This document shows positions 63,287 through 64,000 of a stretch of DNA of 64,000 nt, piece after piece; position 1 is the stretch's first letter; every line of letters starts with the position of its first letter. Under the pieces are notes generated by a model that saw only the letters and a program-made list of their open reading frames with translations, ran no database searches and was not told where the DNA came from. The position numbers and the translations under genes are program-made. The DNA is from GCA-003244245 sp049673305 (GTDB lineage: Bacteria > Actinomycetota > Actinomycetes > Mycobacteriales > Pseudonocardiaceae), in contig JBATXM010000185.1 in the NCBI GenBank assembly GCA_049673305.1, forward strand, positions 1 through 64,000, written 5' to 3'.

Positions 63287-64000
63287 AGTCGCGGGAGGTC
63301 GAGCGTATCTGCATGTCCAGTGCTGCGGCGTGCTCAGCCAGCACGTTGATCACCCCCTCGGCGATTCGCAGCCGGCCGCGCAGCAGCAGCGCCGGGCAGG
63401 CCCGCACGATGATGCGGTATCGCACCCAGAAACCTGGTGAGCAGATCACGTTCACCATGCCAGTCTCATCCTCCAGGTTGAGGAAGGTGATCCCACCTGC
63501 GGTAGCCGGGCGCTGCCGGTGGGTTACCGCGCCGGCGACGAGCACCCGCTGCCCGTCCCGCTGTTCCCGCAATTCAGCGGCAGGCACCACGCCCAACCTG
63601 GCCAGCTGGTCCCGGAGGAACTGAAGGGGAAAGTGCTCCGGCGAGACCCCGGTGGCCCAGACGTCAGCCGCAGCGAGTTCCACTGCGCTCATCCCCGGCA
63701 ACGCTGGGGCGAGAACCCCCACCGCAGTGCCGGGCAACCGGTCCGACCGCTGCGTGGCCACCGCGCCGGCGGACCACAGCGCTTGGCGGCGTTGTGAGAC
63801 AAAACGGTCAAACGCCCCACCAGTGGCCAGCGCCTGCGCCTGGGCCGTGGTCAACCCCACCCGGTGCGCGACGTCAACGATGTCGCGGTAACGACCGTGA
63901 TTTTCCCGTTCCTCGACCAACCGGATGGCCAGCGGTTGGCCCACCGTGCGCAGCATGGCCAGTCCCAACCGCACCGCCCGCTCCGGCGCGCGCGGCGCGA
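63279..64000 (-). CDS. dnaE2: Error-prone DNA polymerase DnaE2 (C-terminal part, runs off the window)
   Basis: At least 240 residues of the C-terminal end of the DnaE2-type polymerase: EERENHGRYRDIVDVAHRVG, the helix-hairpin-helix GLTTAQAQALATGGAFD, WATGVSPEHFPLQFLRDQLA and the OB-fold VAGAVTHRQRPATAGGITFL with LEDETGMVNVI. DnaE2 works with ImuA/ImuB in damage-induced mutagenesis. The frame is open to the end of the window; the polymerase domain lies outside. Confidence 0.95.
   Translation of the reverse strand, partial: APRAPERAVRLGLAMLRTVGQPLAIRLVEERENHGRYRDIVDVAHRVGLTTAQAQALATGGAFDRFVSQRRQALWSAGAVATQRSDRLPGTAVGVLAPALPGMSAVELAAADVWATGVSPEHFPLQFLRDQLARLGVVPAAELREQRDGQRVLVAGAVTHRQRPATAGGITFLNLEDETGMVNVICSPGFWVRYRIIVRACPALLLRGRLRIAEGVINVLAEHAAALDMQIRSTSRDFR

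Overview
The window comes from a high-GC actinomycete, most likely of the Pseudonocardiales. Its backbone (10.5-24.3 kb, 31.8-38.1 kb, 51.1-57.9 kb) keeps the gene order known in mycobacteria (choD-guaB3-guaB2-DUF5319-rsdA-sigD ... groEL1-groES-tsaD-rimI-tsaB-tsaE-alr-nnr ... glmS-glmM-rpsI-rplM-esx pair). It also carries families typical of filamentous actinomycetes: DUF397, XRE/DUF5753 with DUF6879, a BldM-like regulator, a SARP-STAND regulator and FxLD-type lanthipeptide genes. I found no tRNA, rRNA or CRISPR array.

Layout: 0-2.6 kb, a truncated PqqC-like gene, a DUF433 protein, DUF397 and a large hairpin. 2.6-8.6 kb, a + strand run of argS, thrS and a CPA1 antiporter, then a membrane protein. 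8.6-10.5 kb, a VOC protein, an RNHCP zinc protein, degraded DNA and an AT-richer small membrane gene. 10.5-18.5 kb, choD-like oxidase, a NACHT NTPase with a small partner, guaB3 and guaB2. 18.6-24.3 kb, DUF5319, rsdA, sigD, a BldM-like regulator whose phospho-Asp is Gly, then groEL1 and groES behind a CIRCE operator. 24.4-31.7 kb, an accessory island: a MetRS-like protein without HIGH or KMSKS, a histidine phosphatase, an APH-fold kinase, an archaeal-type nucleotidyltransferase, a row of small - strand genes, and a GntR regulator with its operator. A fused scar of a second copy of the four-gene cassette lies at 30.86-31.01 kb.

31.8-38.1 kb is one tight - strand operon (nnr-alr-hydrolase-tsaE-tsaB-rimI-tsaD) joining tRNA t6A synthesis to D-Ala supply and NAD(P)HX repair. 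38.1-51.1 kb is a second accessory zone: a secreted protein, lanC, a lanB cut by an intact IS30-family element, a frameshifted FxLD-type methyltransferase with a tiny coupled ORF before it, a TPR regulator, a fragment of a second such methyltransferase, a decayed methyltransferase, an intact class A beta-lactamase, a resolvase fragment, and an XRE/DUF6879/small-protein trio. 51.1-57.9 kb returns to the backbone: glmS, a hydrolase fold with Gly in place of the nucleophile Ser, an rRNA methyltransferase, glmM-rpsI-rplM and two WXG100 genes. The window ends with a sigma factor, a SARP/NB-ARC/TPR regulator, a divergent cytochrome P450 and the 3' part of dnaE2.

Main points of interest: the 24.4-28.2 kb cassette and its scar, the argS-thrS pair outside the usual synteny, the NACHT locus, the wrecked lanthipeptide cluster, and two conserved-fold proteins that lost their key residue.
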